Positions 34,578-43,849 of a stretch of DNA of 64,000 nucleotides are shown here, piece by piece. The DNA lies in assembly GCA_934754505.1 (NCBI GenBank), contig CAKVIE010000001.1, positions 170,926 through 234,925 on the forward strand, in the 5' to 3' direction. A program made the position numbers and the translations under genes. This DNA is from an uncultured Candidatus Melainabacteria bacterium. Its GTDB lineage: Bacteria > Cyanobacteriota > Vampirovibrionia > Gastranaerophilales > Gastranaerophilaceae. The notes under the pieces are model-generated. The model saw only the letters and a program-made list of their open reading frames with translations, was not told the origin of the DNA and did no database searches. Position 1 is the stretch's first letter; each line of letters opens with the position of its first letter.

Positions 34578-35674
34578 TCAAATTTTAATCTTTTGCCGTC
34601 ATAATTGCTGTACCAAAATGCATAATTTGACAAAAGCATTATCATATGGTTATCTACGCCGTATTCAATGCGGAAAATTCTATCCCAATAAACCAAAAAC
34701 AAATATGACCAAAATCCGTTATCCAAAACTCTGTTCATCAAGAAAAACGACTTTGTCCAAATGCCTTTTTTGTCGCTGATTTTGGCAAGTTCGTAATTAT
34801 ACATTTCCGTATAATCTTTTTTGATTTTTTCAAAAAATGTTTTTTTGTATTTGAAATCAATTTTCTTCCACCACCAAAACATTGAACGCACTTTATAGTT
34901 GATAAAATGATATTTCATTTCACCCCAAGTGCCTTGTTTGACAAGGTTTTCTTTAATGCAGGCAAAAATCTTTAAATAATCATAAAAAGTTTCGTCGCAG
35001 CGTGCTGTAACAGCCTGTTTTCGATTTACTCTGTAATAAACAAGACTTTCATCAAGCACGGTAATTTTTTCTGCTTTCATTATTGCATCATAGGAGAAAA
35101 CATTATCCTCAAAGAACATGCCGCCGGGGAATTTCACATCTTTATCAATCAAAAAAGATTTTTTATAAATTTTATCCCACGGTACATTACTTTGCGAAAA
35201 CAGTTCATCTTTTATATCACGCCAAGTAAAGCCCTGATGTAAATATTGTTCAGGCAGTCTGTGAAAGTTTGCATATCCGTGTTTATCGTTAATTTTACCT
35301 GTTTTATCATCAAAAGTCATCCAACGGCAAATTGTCATATCGGCTTTATCTTGAACAATTTTGTCATACATTTTTTCAACAAAATCAGGTGCCGCCTTAT
35401 CATCACCGTCAAGAAACATTATATAATCGCCTTTGGCATGCTCAACTCCGATATTTCGAGCAATACCCTGTTTAAGGTTTTCATCAAGTTCTATAATTGA
35501 AATACGGCTGTCTTTTGCAATAAAATCCTTTACGACCTTAACTGTGTTGTCTGTGGATTTATTATCAACAACAATTATCTCAAAGTCCGAAGCAGTTTGA
35601 TTTAAAAGACTTCCTATGCTGTCATTTAAAAACTTTTCGCAATTATAAGTCGGTATGATTACGGAAACTTTCAT
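34574..35674 (-). CDS. family 2 glycosyltransferase
   Basis: A 366-residue GT-A fold enzyme for surface polysaccharide or LPS. The nucleotide-sugar site is seen in SVIIPTYNCEKFL at the N-terminus, VDNKSTDNT, the metal-binding MFLDGDD, and the acceptor-side FFEDNVFSYD. The C-terminal third is basic, rich in Trp and Tyr, and not membrane-spanning. The ATG at 35674 follows an AAGGG site and matches the usual start just before VSVIIPTYN. Donor and acceptor are unknown. Confidence 0.9.
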   Translation of the reverse strand: MKVSVIIPTYNCEKFLNDSIGSLLNQTASDFEIIVVDNKSTDNTVKVVKDFIAKDSRISIIELDENLKQGIARNIGVEHAKGDYIMFLDGDDKAAPDFVEKMYDKIVQDKADMTICRWMTFDDKTGKINDKHGYANFHRLPEQYLHQGFTWRDIKDELFSQSNVPWDKIYKKSFLIDKDVKFPGGMFFEDNVFSYDAIMKAEKITVLDESLVYYRVNRKQAVTARCDETFYDYLKIFACIKENLVKQGTWGEMKYHFINYKVRSMFWWWKKIDFKYKKTFFEKIKKDYTEMYNYELAKISDKKGIWTKSFFLMNRVLDNGFWSYLFLVYWDRIFRIEYGVDNHMIMLLSNYAFWYSNYDGKRLKFD

Positions 35675-35741
35675 TTTTAACCCTTTGCTATCCAAATTCA
35701 TTATACAATTTTATCTGTATTTTTAAAAGCGAAATTCTTCT

Positions 35742-37805
35742 TTAAACAGCTAAAAATGATTGGATTTTTTTTCCTATTTCAGCCTCGCTCAAACCTTTAT
35801 AGTTAATATGGGAAGACGTAATCGGCTGTTTGTAATCATATTTGTTAATCGAGCGTGAGTCAACAATTACAGACGGCGGCAAAATAGACCATTTGTACAA
35901 AGCCGTTGACATTCTGCGATAAAATTTATCAAGCCATTCTTGTTTTTGTTCTTTAGAAACAGGATTTTTTTCTTCATACAAAAACTTTGACTCCAACATG
36001 TCGTAATAGTCTTCTTTTCGATTTTCAATCCGCCAAATTATTTCGTCCAAAAATTCATAAGGCATAAGTGCATCTTCAGCAATCAAAGGCTTTCCTGTTT
36101 TCGGGTCAATAGCAAGCTCAGCCCCGGGCTTTTTGTCTATGACAGCTTGTGGAATGGCATTTTTAACCTCTCTATTGTTATTCATCCATCTTGCAAGTGC
36201 GAATAATTTTGTTTTGCAAACATCTGCAACAGGTGCAAATCCGCCCGACATATCGCCGTTTATTGTTGCATAACCCATATAAAGTTCTGATTTATCCGAA
36301 GTTGCTATCGGCAGGCATTTTGCAAACTCGTTGCTTATTCCCCACAAAAACATTGCTCTTGAGCGTGCTTGAATATTGTCTTGAGTAAACGATTGTTTAT
36401 ATCTGCAATTCCATTTCGATTCAACTTTTTCAAATAACGGCGAAAAAGCCGCATTTGTCGTTTGTACCATATCTTTAATCGGTGCTTCGGCAAAATTAAT
36501 TCCTAAATTTTCAGCCAAAATCTCTGCATCATTTTTACTTTCAAAACTTGTAAGTTTTGATGGCATGCTTATTCCGAAAACATTTTGACTGCCCAATGCA
36601 TCAGCGAGCAAAACCGCACAGATTGTGGAATCCAATCCGCCGGACAATCCCAAAACCGCTCTTTCAAAGCCTGTTTTTTGGAAATAATCTTTTATACCTT
36701 GAATAATTGTTTTATAAGTTCGCTCCAAATCAGGCTCATATTCAAGAGTGTAAGTTTTTGTTTCCGTCAAAGCTTTTTCAAGCCCTTTTGTCAACGAATA
36801 GACCTTTCCGAGTTTTTTGAAAGGATTTACTATCAAAATTTGCTCTTTAAAAGATTTTGCCCTTGCTAAAAGTTTTCCATTCTCGTCAAAAACTCTGCTT
36901 GCACCCTCGAAAGAGTTGTTATCAATAGCTCCGACCTGATTTACATAGACAAAAGGCGTTTTATATTTTTTCGCAAGGAAAGAAAGCATATTATGTTTTA
37001 ATTGTTCTTTTTTTGCTCTTGTAGGAGATGCCGAACAATTTATAAACACATCGGGCTTTTCCTTGGAAAGTTCATCAATAGGGTCTTTTGCATACATAAT
37101 TTCGTTGTCAAAAAATTCTTTGTTATTCCAGCAATCCTCGCATACTGAAATACCGCAGCGTTTTTCTCCAACAAAAATTGTTTTATTACATTTTTCTATT
37201 TTCTGCTTATCAAAAACGCCTAAAGTTTCGGCAGGTTGAAATCCGACGACGGGAGATGGTTCAATGTATCTGTAATCGTTAAATTCCGAATAGTCGGGAA
37301 GTAATGATTTTCTTATTATCCCGCTGATTTTGCCGTCTTGTAAAATGGCAACGGAATTATAATATTTTTTTCCCGTTGTTAAATCACTTAATCTCGGTTC
37401 GATAAAGCCGACAAATGCGGTTGTTTTCGTGGTGAATTTAGCAATTTTTTTAAGCCATTTAACATTCTCCCGAACAATAACGGGGTGTCTGTCAATGGTA
37501 TCTTCAATAGGATATCCCATTAAAATTAATTCAGGAAAAATTATGGACTCAAGTCCGATTTTTTGAGCATAATCAATACATCTGACAATTTTTTTTGCAT
37601 TATATTCAATATCGCCCGCAATCGGATTGATTTGAGCCAACCCCATTGATCCGTCTTTGTATGGCAATAACAAATTTTTGATTTGTTCACATAAACTGTC
37701 ATCAGCAGCTTTATTCCCGTCAAAAAGCTCTGCCAACTTGAATAACGCATTAGTACCATTATAAGAATTTATGATTTTGTTTATTTTTTCCTGAATATTA
37801 ACCAT
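35742..37805 (-). CDS. nadE: glutamine-dependent NAD+ synthetase
   Basis: Catalyses the last step of NAD+ synthesis (deamido-NAD, ATP and glutamine to NAD+). The 687 residues comprise an N-terminal nitrilase-type glutaminase domain (Glu in IFPELILMG, Lys in RKSLLPDY, Cys in GISVCEDCWN) and a C-terminal synthetase domain with the ATP pyrophosphatase loop GLSGGLDST at about residues 386-394. This long two-domain form uses glutamine rather than free ammonia. It lies 15 bases after glnB in the amt-glnB-nadE direction, so it may share nitrogen control. Confidence 0.95.
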   Translation of the reverse strand: MVNIQEKINKIINSYNGTNALFKLAELFDGNKAADDSLCEQIKNLLLPYKDGSMGLAQINPIAGDIEYNAKKIVRCIDYAQKIGLESIIFPELILMGYPIEDTIDRHPVIVRENVKWLKKIAKFTTKTTAFVGFIEPRLSDLTTGKKYYNSVAILQDGKISGIIRKSLLPDYSEFNDYRYIEPSPVVGFQPAETLGVFDKQKIEKCNKTIFVGEKRCGISVCEDCWNNKEFFDNEIMYAKDPIDELSKEKPDVFINCSASPTRAKKEQLKHNMLSFLAKKYKTPFVYVNQVGAIDNNSFEGASRVFDENGKLLARAKSFKEQILIVNPFKKLGKVYSLTKGLEKALTETKTYTLEYEPDLERTYKTIIQGIKDYFQKTGFERAVLGLSGGLDSTICAVLLADALGSQNVFGISMPSKLTSFESKNDAEILAENLGINFAEAPIKDMVQTTNAAFSPLFEKVESKWNCRYKQSFTQDNIQARSRAMFLWGISNEFAKCLPIATSDKSELYMGYATINGDMSGGFAPVADVCKTKLFALARWMNNNREVKNAIPQAVIDKKPGAELAIDPKTGKPLIAEDALMPYEFLDEIIWRIENRKEDYYDMLESKFLYEEKNPVSKEQKQEWLDKFYRRMSTALYKWSILPPSVIVDSRSINKYDYKQPITSSHINYKGLSEAEIGKKIQSFLAV

Positions 37806-37820
37806 TTTTCACCCGTAAAA

Positions 37821-38159
37821 TTACAATGCGGCTTCACCACGCTCACCTGTTCTGATTTTTATAACGTCATAAACAGGGAGAATGAAAATCTTACCGTCGC
37901 CGATTTTCCCGGTACGAGCAGTTTCTTCAATGATTTTTACCGCTTCTTCAACTTTATCGTCAGAAATAACAATCTCAATTTTAACTTTCGGAATGAATGC
38001 AACATTGTATTCAACATCACGATAAAATTCGGTATGCCCTTTTTGCGAGCCAAAACCCTCTGCATTCGTAACAGTCATGCCCGTAATTCCGATATTTATC
38101 AACTCATTTTTAATATCTTCAAGTTTATATGGTTTTATAACAGCTTCTATTTTTTTCAT
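37821..38159 (-). CDS. glnB: P-II nitrogen regulatory protein
   Basis: A 112-residue trimeric signal protein sensing 2-oxoglutarate, ATP/ADP and, via uridylylation in many bacteria, glutamine. The T-loop contains the modifiable Tyr51 (EYNV) and lacks the Ser49 used in cyanobacteria. The B-loop TGKIGDGKIFI and C-loop RTGERGEAAL are intact. It is encoded 22 bases downstream of the ammonium transporter, the typical GlnK arrangement, so it probably gates that channel. Confidence 0.95.
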   Translation of the reverse strand: MKKIEAVIKPYKLEDIKNELINIGITGMTVTNAEGFGSQKGHTEFYRDVEYNVAFIPKVKIEIVISDDKVEEAVKIIEETARTGKIGDGKIFILPVYDVIKIRTGERGEAAL

Positions 38160-38181
38160 TTTTCAACCTTTCAATTAAGAA

Positions 38182-39600
38182 TTAAAATCTGTAACAGTTT
38201 TCACTGTGTTGAGTAATATCAAGACCTTGCATTTCTTCTTCTTCACTTAAACGCAAAGTTGAGAATTTGTCCACAATTTTTAACAAAATGTATGTGCCGA
38301 TAAAAGAGAATGCAACAGCTGCAATCGTGCTTATAACTTGAACTTTCAACAAATGTGTGCAGCCGAAAATTAAACCGTTTGCTCCGTCGGGATTAATTAA
38401 TGTTGATGCGAAAACACCTGTTAAAATTGAGCCTAAAACTCCTCCTGAACCGTGAATACCGACTGCGTCCAAAGAATCATCATATCCTAATTTTGATTTT
38501 AAACTTACGCAGTAATAACAGAATGCACCCGATAAAAACCCTATCGCTAAAGCACCGCTTACGGAAACAAATCCTGCCGCAGGAGTTATTCCGACTAAAC
38601 CTGCAAGAACACCAGACATAGCACCTAACATTGTCGGTTTGCCTCTTTGTGCCCATTCAACCAATAACCACGACATCATGCCCGCAGCTGCCGCAACTTG
38701 AGTTACAGCTAAAGCCGATATAGCAAGAGAATTTGCTTCTAATGCACTGCCGCCGTTAAATCCGAACCAACCAAACCATAACAAAGTTGTACCGATGAAG
38801 GTTAATGTTAAGTTGTGAGGGGGCATAATTTCTTTTTTGTAGCCGTGTCTTTTGCCCAAAATCAAGCACGCAGCGAGTGCAGCTGCACCGGAGCCGATAT
38901 GAACGACTAATCCGCCTGCAAAATCAAGTCCGCCAAGATTTCTAATCCAGCCGCCTTCTCCCCAAACCCAGTGAGCAAGCGGACAGTAAATTAAAAGCAC
39001 CCATAATGCCAAAAATATCATAAAACTTTTAAATCTGAATCTGCCTGCAAAACTACCTGTTATCAAGGCCGGTGTTAATGCCGCAAACATCATTTGAAAT
39101 AACATAAACAAATAATGAGGAACATTAGTTGCATAAGATTCTGACGGTGTTAAACCGACATTTCTTAATAAAGCCCAATCAAATCCGCCTATCAAATGAA
39201 ATTTATCAGGTCCGAATGCCAATGAATATCCGACAAGAACCCAAATTACCGTTATCAAGCCCAAAGATATGAAACTTTGCATCAATGTGCCTAATACGTT
39301 TTTCTTTCTGACCATGCCGCCATAAAATAACGCAAGCCCAGGAGTCATAATCATAACAAGCAAAGTCGATAAAAACATAAATGCCGTATCGGCTTTGTTT
39401 ATTGCTGAATTGTCTATAATAAAATCAAATTTTGTTTCAAATATCGAATATGCCAACCCTAAAATTGTCAAAATCGATAAAATTCCGAACGATATAAAAT
39501 ATCGCTTTTTTCTCAAAAATGCATCTTTTAGAACAAAAATTGCACTTTTTTGTGAATTTTTTTCATCTTTTTCTACTTTTTCAACTGTTTTTGTACTCAT
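38182..39600 (-). CDS. amt: ammonium transporter
   Basis: A 472-residue Amt/Rh channel for ammonium. An N-terminal cytoplasmic, lysine-rich extension of about 30 residues and one additional hydrophobic helix precede the 11-helix core. Core signatures include FYGGMVRKKNVLGTLMQS, the DFAGGLVVHIGSG block, WFGWFGFNGGS and AVGIHGSGGVLG. It ends with a short helix. The ATG at 39600 has AGGTGG upstream. A strong promoter and a leader hairpin precede it. In operon with glnB and nadE. Confidence 0.95.
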   Translation of the reverse strand: MSTKTVEKVEKDEKNSQKSAIFVLKDAFLRKKRYFISFGILSILTILGLAYSIFETKFDFIIDNSAINKADTAFMFLSTLLVMIMTPGLALFYGGMVRKKNVLGTLMQSFISLGLITVIWVLVGYSLAFGPDKFHLIGGFDWALLRNVGLTPSESYATNVPHYLFMLFQMMFAALTPALITGSFAGRFRFKSFMIFLALWVLLIYCPLAHWVWGEGGWIRNLGGLDFAGGLVVHIGSGAAALAACLILGKRHGYKKEIMPPHNLTLTFIGTTLLWFGWFGFNGGSALEANSLAISALAVTQVAAAAGMMSWLLVEWAQRGKPTMLGAMSGVLAGLVGITPAAGFVSVSGALAIGFLSGAFCYYCVSLKSKLGYDDSLDAVGIHGSGGVLGSILTGVFASTLINPDGANGLIFGCTHLLKVQVISTIAAVAFSFIGTYILLKIVDKFSTLRLSEEEEMQGLDITQHSENCYRF

Positions 39601-39643
39601 TTTTCCACCTTTTTGCATAATTTTGAACAAAACAAGCAAAATG

Positions 39644-39684
39644 TAAAATGCCCGTTAAGCCCTTTATCATTGCTTTTTACGGGT
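39644..39684 (-). promoter_or_regulatory. leader hairpin of the amt transcript
   Basis: Starting at the predicted transcription start, minus-strand CCCGT and AAGC pair with GCTT and ACGGG around an 11-base loop. No T-run follows, so this is a leader structure rather than a terminator. It could affect stability or translation of amt-glnB-nadE. Confidence 0.45.
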
Positions 39685-39687
39685 TTT

Positions 39688-39715
39688 ATTTTAGCATACC
39701 GATTGAGTTTGTCAA
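39688..39715 (-). promoter_or_regulatory. promoter of amt-glnB-nadE
   Basis: Minus strand: TTGACA (39710-39715), a 16-base spacer ending in TGC (extended -10), and TAAAAT (39688-39693). It is close to the sigma-70 consensus; no sigma-54 GG-N10-GC pattern is seen. Confidence 0.7.
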
Positions 39716-39862
39716 TTTGCTCAAAAACAATAAATTGTACAAAAGACACTTTATTTTTAAGGCTTTTCGGAAATTATTAAGATTAGATAAAGAATAACGT
39801 AAAAAAGTCAGAAAACACTATTTACAAGCCTTTCAAAGAATATTAAAGACAGTTTACAAAAA

Positions 39863-41575
39863 TTAATTATTTAGATTTGATTTCTCAAGAGCAGAAAGGA
39901 TATCTTTTCTTGTAATTACACCTTTCAGTCTGTTGAATTTGTCCGTCACGAAAAGGGCTTTTGCATTATTAAAATGTAATCTGAAATAAGCAATATAGAG
40001 GTTTTCGTCTTGAAAAATCGTAACGGGATTAGGGTTCATGACCTTTTGAATTTCAATATTTGCCGAATTGCCTTGAAACATCAAATCTTCAATATTTTCT
40101 TTTGAAATATAACCGCAAAGACTTCCTGTACGGTTGATTACAGGAATTTCCGTATGGTTAGAGCTTTCTATTAATTTTTTTGCTGTTTCAAGAGTATCGA
40201 AAATATTAACGCTGTCAATTTCAGACGATATAACATTTTTGACCTTATTTTCGGACAAAATTTTAGCATCACCGTTTTTTGTCGAGCTGTTTACAATAAG
40301 CATTGAGTAAATCGGCTTATGTCCGAGTTTTTCTGCCGTTAAATCAGCAATAGCACAGCAGAGCATTATCGGAAGAATAAATCCGTAACAGCCTGTCATT
40401 TCAAAAACCATTACAGCAGCTGTAACAGGAGTTCTTGCAACCCCTGATAAAAATGCTCCCATTCCAAGTACGGCAAGCAAAACGGGATTGACGTTTATTC
40501 CTGCAAAATTCAAAATACAGCTTGTCATATAGCCGAGAAAAGCTCCTAACATCAAGGTTGGTAAAAATATTCCGCCTGCTGCACCTGAGCCGAAACAAAA
40601 CGGCGTTATGAAAAACTTTAATACAAAAATTAATGACAAAAGACATAATGAAAATTTTCCTGCCAAAAGCATATCTACGGAAATATTTCCCGAACCTAAA
40701 ATATAAGGCACAAAAAGTCCGATAATACCGACTGCAAAGCCTGCTATTGCAGGTTTTACAAAGTCGGGAATTGATTGAAATTTGTCAAAAAGCCTGTTGT
40801 TGAAAAATATGACTTTTGAAAACAATACGCCAATACTTCCTGCAATAATACCAAACACAATAAACACAATATAATTGATAAACGTTAAGTCGGCTGTTAT
40901 TTGAGGAATTATAAAGCATGGCGAATTTCCGAGAATATTCCTCGAAAGGCAGTCAGCACAAACTGTTGCAATTAAAACAGGAAACAATAAAGATGATGAA
41001 AAGTTATTTATCAATTCTTCAAGAACAAAGACTGTACCGGCAATAGGTGCGTTAAAAGTTGCAGCGATTGCCGAGCCTGCACCTGCAGCGATTAATTTAT
41101 CTTTGTCCGTGCCTTTCATTTTGAATATTTTGCCGATTAAAGCACCTGCACCTGCTCCAAGCTGAACGCTCGGACCTTCACGACCCAAAGACAAACCTGT
41201 TCCTATTCCTGCAATACCTGCAAAAAATTTGACGAAAATACTTCTGACTCTTGTCAAACTTCCCATTCGATTTAATGTCATTTTGACATAGGGAATACCG
41301 CTGCCTTTAGCTTCGGGAGCGAATTTGCATACTAAAAATCCCGAAATTAATCCGCCCAAAGTCGTTATCAAAGGAAAAATCAGCATTTTGTATGAAAAAT
41401 CGAAATTTCCGACAAAATTCTGCACTACAAGGAATAATTTTGATATTCCTAATCTGAATAAAACAACCAAAAGACCCGCAGTCAGCCCCGTTAGAACAGC
41501 TTGAACAATTATTTTGTTTCGTGCAATTTCATATATAAAATGTTTTGTTTCTTTATAAAGTTTTTTATTCAGCAT
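39863..41575 (-). CDS. ClC-type chloride channel/antiporter with CBS pair
   Basis: A 570-residue membrane protein. The ClC filter signatures are present: GSGIPYVK, GREGPSVQLGAG with the gating Glu, and GSGAAGGIFLPTLMLGA; hydrophobic helices run to about residue 425. Two CBS domains follow (about 440-565), which usually bind adenine nucleotides. The ATG at 41575 (Met-Leu-Asn-Lys-Lys) is preferred over a TTG at 41593, which overlaps a TATAAT. With that choice the mRNA is predicted to be leaderless. Confidence 0.92.
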   Translation of the reverse strand: MLNKKLYKETKHFIYEIARNKIIVQAVLTGLTAGLLVVLFRLGISKLFLVVQNFVGNFDFSYKMLIFPLITTLGGLISGFLVCKFAPEAKGSGIPYVKMTLNRMGSLTRVRSIFVKFFAGIAGIGTGLSLGREGPSVQLGAGAGALIGKIFKMKGTDKDKLIAAGAGSAIAATFNAPIAGTVFVLEELINNFSSSLLFPVLIATVCADCLSRNILGNSPCFIIPQITADLTFINYIVFIVFGIIAGSIGVLFSKVIFFNNRLFDKFQSIPDFVKPAIAGFAVGIIGLFVPYILGSGNISVDMLLAGKFSLCLLSLIFVLKFFITPFCFGSGAAGGIFLPTLMLGAFLGYMTSCILNFAGINVNPVLLAVLGMGAFLSGVARTPVTAAVMVFEMTGCYGFILPIMLCCAIADLTAEKLGHKPIYSMLIVNSSTKNGDAKILSENKVKNVISSEIDSVNIFDTLETAKKLIESSNHTEIPVINRTGSLCGYISKENIEDLMFQGNSANIEIQKVMNPNPVTIFQDENLYIAYFRLHFNNAKALFVTDKFNRLKGVITRKDILSALEKSNLNN

Positions 41576-41581
41576 AAATAT

Positions 41582-41587
41582 ATTATA
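41582..41587 (-). promoter_or_regulatory. -10 element of the ClC gene, leaderless spacing
   Basis: TATAAT on the minus strand, six bases (ATATTT) before the ATG at 41575. The -35 region is AT-rich but weak. Confidence 0.5.
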
Positions 41588-41656
41588 GAGCAAATTTTTT
41601 TTAGTTTTTGAAAAATTTTTATATTGTTTTTTGAAAATCTGCTGAATAATTTATGT

Positions 41657-41662
41657 TATAAT
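41657..41662 (+). promoter_or_regulatory. extended -10 element of the cyclophilin gene
   Basis: TGTTATAAT at 41654-41662, about 30 bases before the ATG at 41693. It diverges from the ClC promoter. Confidence 0.5.
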
Positions 41663-41692
41663 TTAGCTAAATCAGTAATGAAAGGGCAAAAA

Positions 41693-42169
41693 ATGGATAA
41701 AGAAAATACTTTATACCTTGATTTAAAGGACGGCAGAGTAACAATAGAAATGTTTCCCGAAAAAGCTCCTAACCACGTTGCAAGAATTAAAGAACTTGTT
41801 AGAAGCGGTTTTTATGACGGATTACTTTTTCATAGAGTTATAGAAGATTTTATGGCTCAAACAGGTGATCCTAACGGCAACGGCACAGGCGGCAGCGGTG
41901 TTAAACTTAAAGCTGAATTTAACGATATGCCTCACAAAAGAGGAACTGTTTCAATGGCAAGAGCACAACATCCCGATAGCGGCGACAGCCAGTTCTTTAT
42001 TTGCTTTAAAGACTGTTCATGGCTTGACGGTCAATATACGGTTTGGGGTCAGGTTACAGACGGAATGGATTTCGTCGATAATATCAAAAAAGGCAGCCCC
42101 ATTTATAACGGTGAAGTTGATGAGCCTGATTGTATCGTAAAATTGACGGTTGCTGCTGACGAAGAATAA
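41693..42169 (+). CDS. cyclophilin-type peptidyl-prolyl isomerase
   Basis: A 158-residue PPIase that speeds proline isomerisation during folding. The cyclophilin core is complete: YDGLLFHRVIEDFMAQTGDP with the catalytic Arg, GTVSMARAQHPDSGDSQFFI, and the WLDGQYTVWGQV tryptophan loop. No signal peptide, so it is the cytoplasmic form. The ATG at 41693 is chosen because AAAGGG precedes it; an in-frame extension to 41624 has no ribosome-binding site and crosses the promoter. Followed by a terminator. Confidence 0.93.
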   Translation: MDKENTLYLDLKDGRVTIEMFPEKAPNHVARIKELVRSGFYDGLLFHRVIEDFMAQTGDPNGNGTGGSGVKLKAEFNDMPHKRGTVSMARAQHPDSGDSQFFICFKDCSWLDGQYTVWGQVTDGMDFVDNIKKGSPIYNGEVDEPDCIVKLTVAADEE

Positions 42170-42188
42170 ATATTTTATTTTTAAATCA

Positions 42189-42218
42189 AAAAGCAGGTTT
42201 TTTATGACCTGCTTTTTT
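42189..42218 (+). terminator. bidirectional intrinsic terminator
   Basis: AAAGCAGGT and ACCTGCTTT arms with an A-run before and a T-run after. It serves the cyclophilin gene and the convergent ilvE. Confidence 0.85.
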
Positions 42219-42247
42219 GTAGTTTATTTTAATTTGAAAATCAAATT

Positions 42248-43270
42248 TTATGCTATTTCTTTAATCCAGCCTTCAGGAGCTTCAAGTCTGCCCATTTGAA
42301 TACCTGTTAAAGTATCATAGAGTTTCTTTGTTATTTCGCCCAAACCGTCAGCGCCTTCGGGGAATACAACTTCTTCACCGTGATTTACAACTTTTGCAAC
42401 AGGTGAAAGAACGGCAGCAGTACCACATAATGCACATTCTTTGAAGTCTTTAATTTCTGTGTAAGGAATAACTCTTTCTTCAACTTCAAGTCCGAGATAA
42501 TGTTGTGCAACATACATCAATGAACGTCTTGTGATTGAAGGAAGAATTGTTGTCGATTTCGGAGTAACGACTTTGTTGTCCTTTGTTACGAAAATAATAT
42601 TTGCACCGCCTGTTTCTTCAACATTTGTTCTTGTTGCTGAATCAAGGTACATATTTTCGCTGTAACCTTCATTATGAGCATCAACAATGGCATGCAAACT
42701 CATAGCATAGTTCAAACCTGCTTTTACGTGACCTGTTCCGAGCGGAGCAGCTCTGTCAAAGTCAGGAACTCTGATTGTAATACCTTTTGCACCGCCTTTG
42801 AAGTAAGCTCCGACAGGAGTTACAAATACTCTGAATTGGTATTCATCAGCAGGTTTTACACCGATAACGGCATTGCTTCCGAACATATATGGTCTGATGT
42901 AAAGTGTAGCACCCGTGCCGTATGGCGGAACGTAATCAACGTTTGCTTTAACTGTTTCAACAACAGCTTCGATAAATTTTTCTTTCGGGAAAACAGGCAT
43001 TTCAAGTCTTTCACAAGATTGAGCCATTCTCTCTGCATTCAAATCGGGACGGAAACAAACAACTCTGCCGTCAACAGTCGTATATGCCTTTAAACCCTCA
43101 AAACAAGTTTGAGCATATTGAAGAACACCTGCACATTCGCTCATTGTAACAGTTGCATCTTCCGTAAGCATGCCCGCATCCCATTTCCCGTCTTTAAAAT
43201 TTGAAACAAAACGGTAATCGGTTTTAATATAGCCGAAGCCAATTTTTTCCCAATCAATATCTTTTTTCAT
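42248..43270 (-). CDS. ilvE: branched-chain amino acid aminotransferase
   Basis: A PLP enzyme that transaminates Leu, Ile and Val with 2-oxoglutarate. The 340 residues match the eukaryote-like class IV group: CFEGLKAY near the N-terminus, the PLP lysine Lys183 in GHVKAGLNYA, the phosphate-binding TRTNVEETGGANI, and CGTAAVLSPV near the C-terminus. It has a good upstream GGAG. I see no T-box or leader peptide in the short upstream gap. It ends 30 bases from a bidirectional terminator. Confidence 0.95.
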   Translation of the reverse strand: MKKDIDWEKIGFGYIKTDYRFVSNFKDGKWDAGMLTEDATVTMSECAGVLQYAQTCFEGLKAYTTVDGRVVCFRPDLNAERMAQSCERLEMPVFPKEKFIEAVVETVKANVDYVPPYGTGATLYIRPYMFGSNAVIGVKPADEYQFRVFVTPVGAYFKGGAKGITIRVPDFDRAAPLGTGHVKAGLNYAMSLHAIVDAHNEGYSENMYLDSATRTNVEETGGANIIFVTKDNKVVTPKSTTILPSITRRSLMYVAQHYLGLEVEERVIPYTEIKDFKECALCGTAAVLSPVAKVVNHGEEVVFPEGADGLGEITKKLYDTLTGIQMGRLEAPEGWIKEIA

Positions 43271-43359
43271 ACAATCTCCTGTTCGTAAAATTTTTTCTAA
43301 GAAAATTATACAACGATTTTAATATTTTTGCTTAAAAATATTAATTTAAACAAATAAAA

Positions 43360-43680
43360 TTAGTTTTTGAAGCAGATTTCAATAATTTTACACAAATTAT
43401 CCAAATCCTCATCAGAGGCTTTTTCTGTAAATTTATTAATTTTATACAAAAGATTTTTGCGATTTTTATCACGAGGAAAATCAAACAAAGTCGATAAATC
43501 TATATCCAAAACTTCACAAATTTTTTCAATAAGAATTGCTTTAGGAAAGCTTCTGCCCGTTTCGATGTGACTCAAATGTTTTTCGTCTATTCCGAGCATT
43601 TCAGCGAGTTCAAACTGGGTATAATTTTTTTGATTTCTTAGCTTTTTGAGGTTTGCACCGAATATTTTTTTTAAATCCAT
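43360..43680 (-). CDS. XRE-family transcriptional regulator
   Basis: A 106-residue DNA-binding protein. The HTH spans about residues 8-62 with YTQFELAEMLGIDEKHLSHIETGRSFP as the recognition region, followed by a short helical C-terminal part that probably dimerises. GGAGGG precedes the ATG. The gap to the divergent gene at 43850 contains an inverted repeat and a 12-base direct repeat that could be its operators, so autoregulation and control of 43850-46376 are plausible. Confidence 0.9.
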   Translation of the reverse strand: MDLKKIFGANLKKLRNQKNYTQFELAEMLGIDEKHLSHIETGRSFPKAILIEKICEVLDIDLSTLFDFPRDKNRKNLLYKINKFTEKASDEDLDNLCKIIEICFKN

Positions 43681-43707
43681 TTGCCCTCCATATTATAAGG
43701 GTAAAGT

Positions 43708-43789
43708 CGGTTTATATATTTTTATACCGTATTTAATACAGAAATAATGGTTAATAGTATGTTTTTAATATTTACAATATGTTTTTAAT
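43708..43789. promoter_or_regulatory. putative operator region
   Basis: The inverted repeat CGGTTTA...TATACCG lies at 43708-43729. An exact 12-base direct repeat TATGTTTTTAAT lies at 43758-43769 and 43778-43789, with starts 20 bases apart, about two helical turns. It sits between the XRE gene and the divergent membrane-protein genes. Confidence 0.45.
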
Positions 43790-43849
43790 GTGGTATTTTG
43801 AGATAAAAGTATGTATTGAAAAAATATTTTGCTCGAAAAAGGGAATAAG

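Noticed and set aside
42674..43093. 139-codon plus-strand open frame
   Set aside because: Antisense to ilvE, which has a complete set of family motifs.
43271..43359. Leader peptide or T-box for ilvE
   Set aside because: That gap lies between ilvE and the XRE gene and is under 90 bases, with no T-box core, no runs of Leu/Ile/Val codons and no attenuator hairpin.
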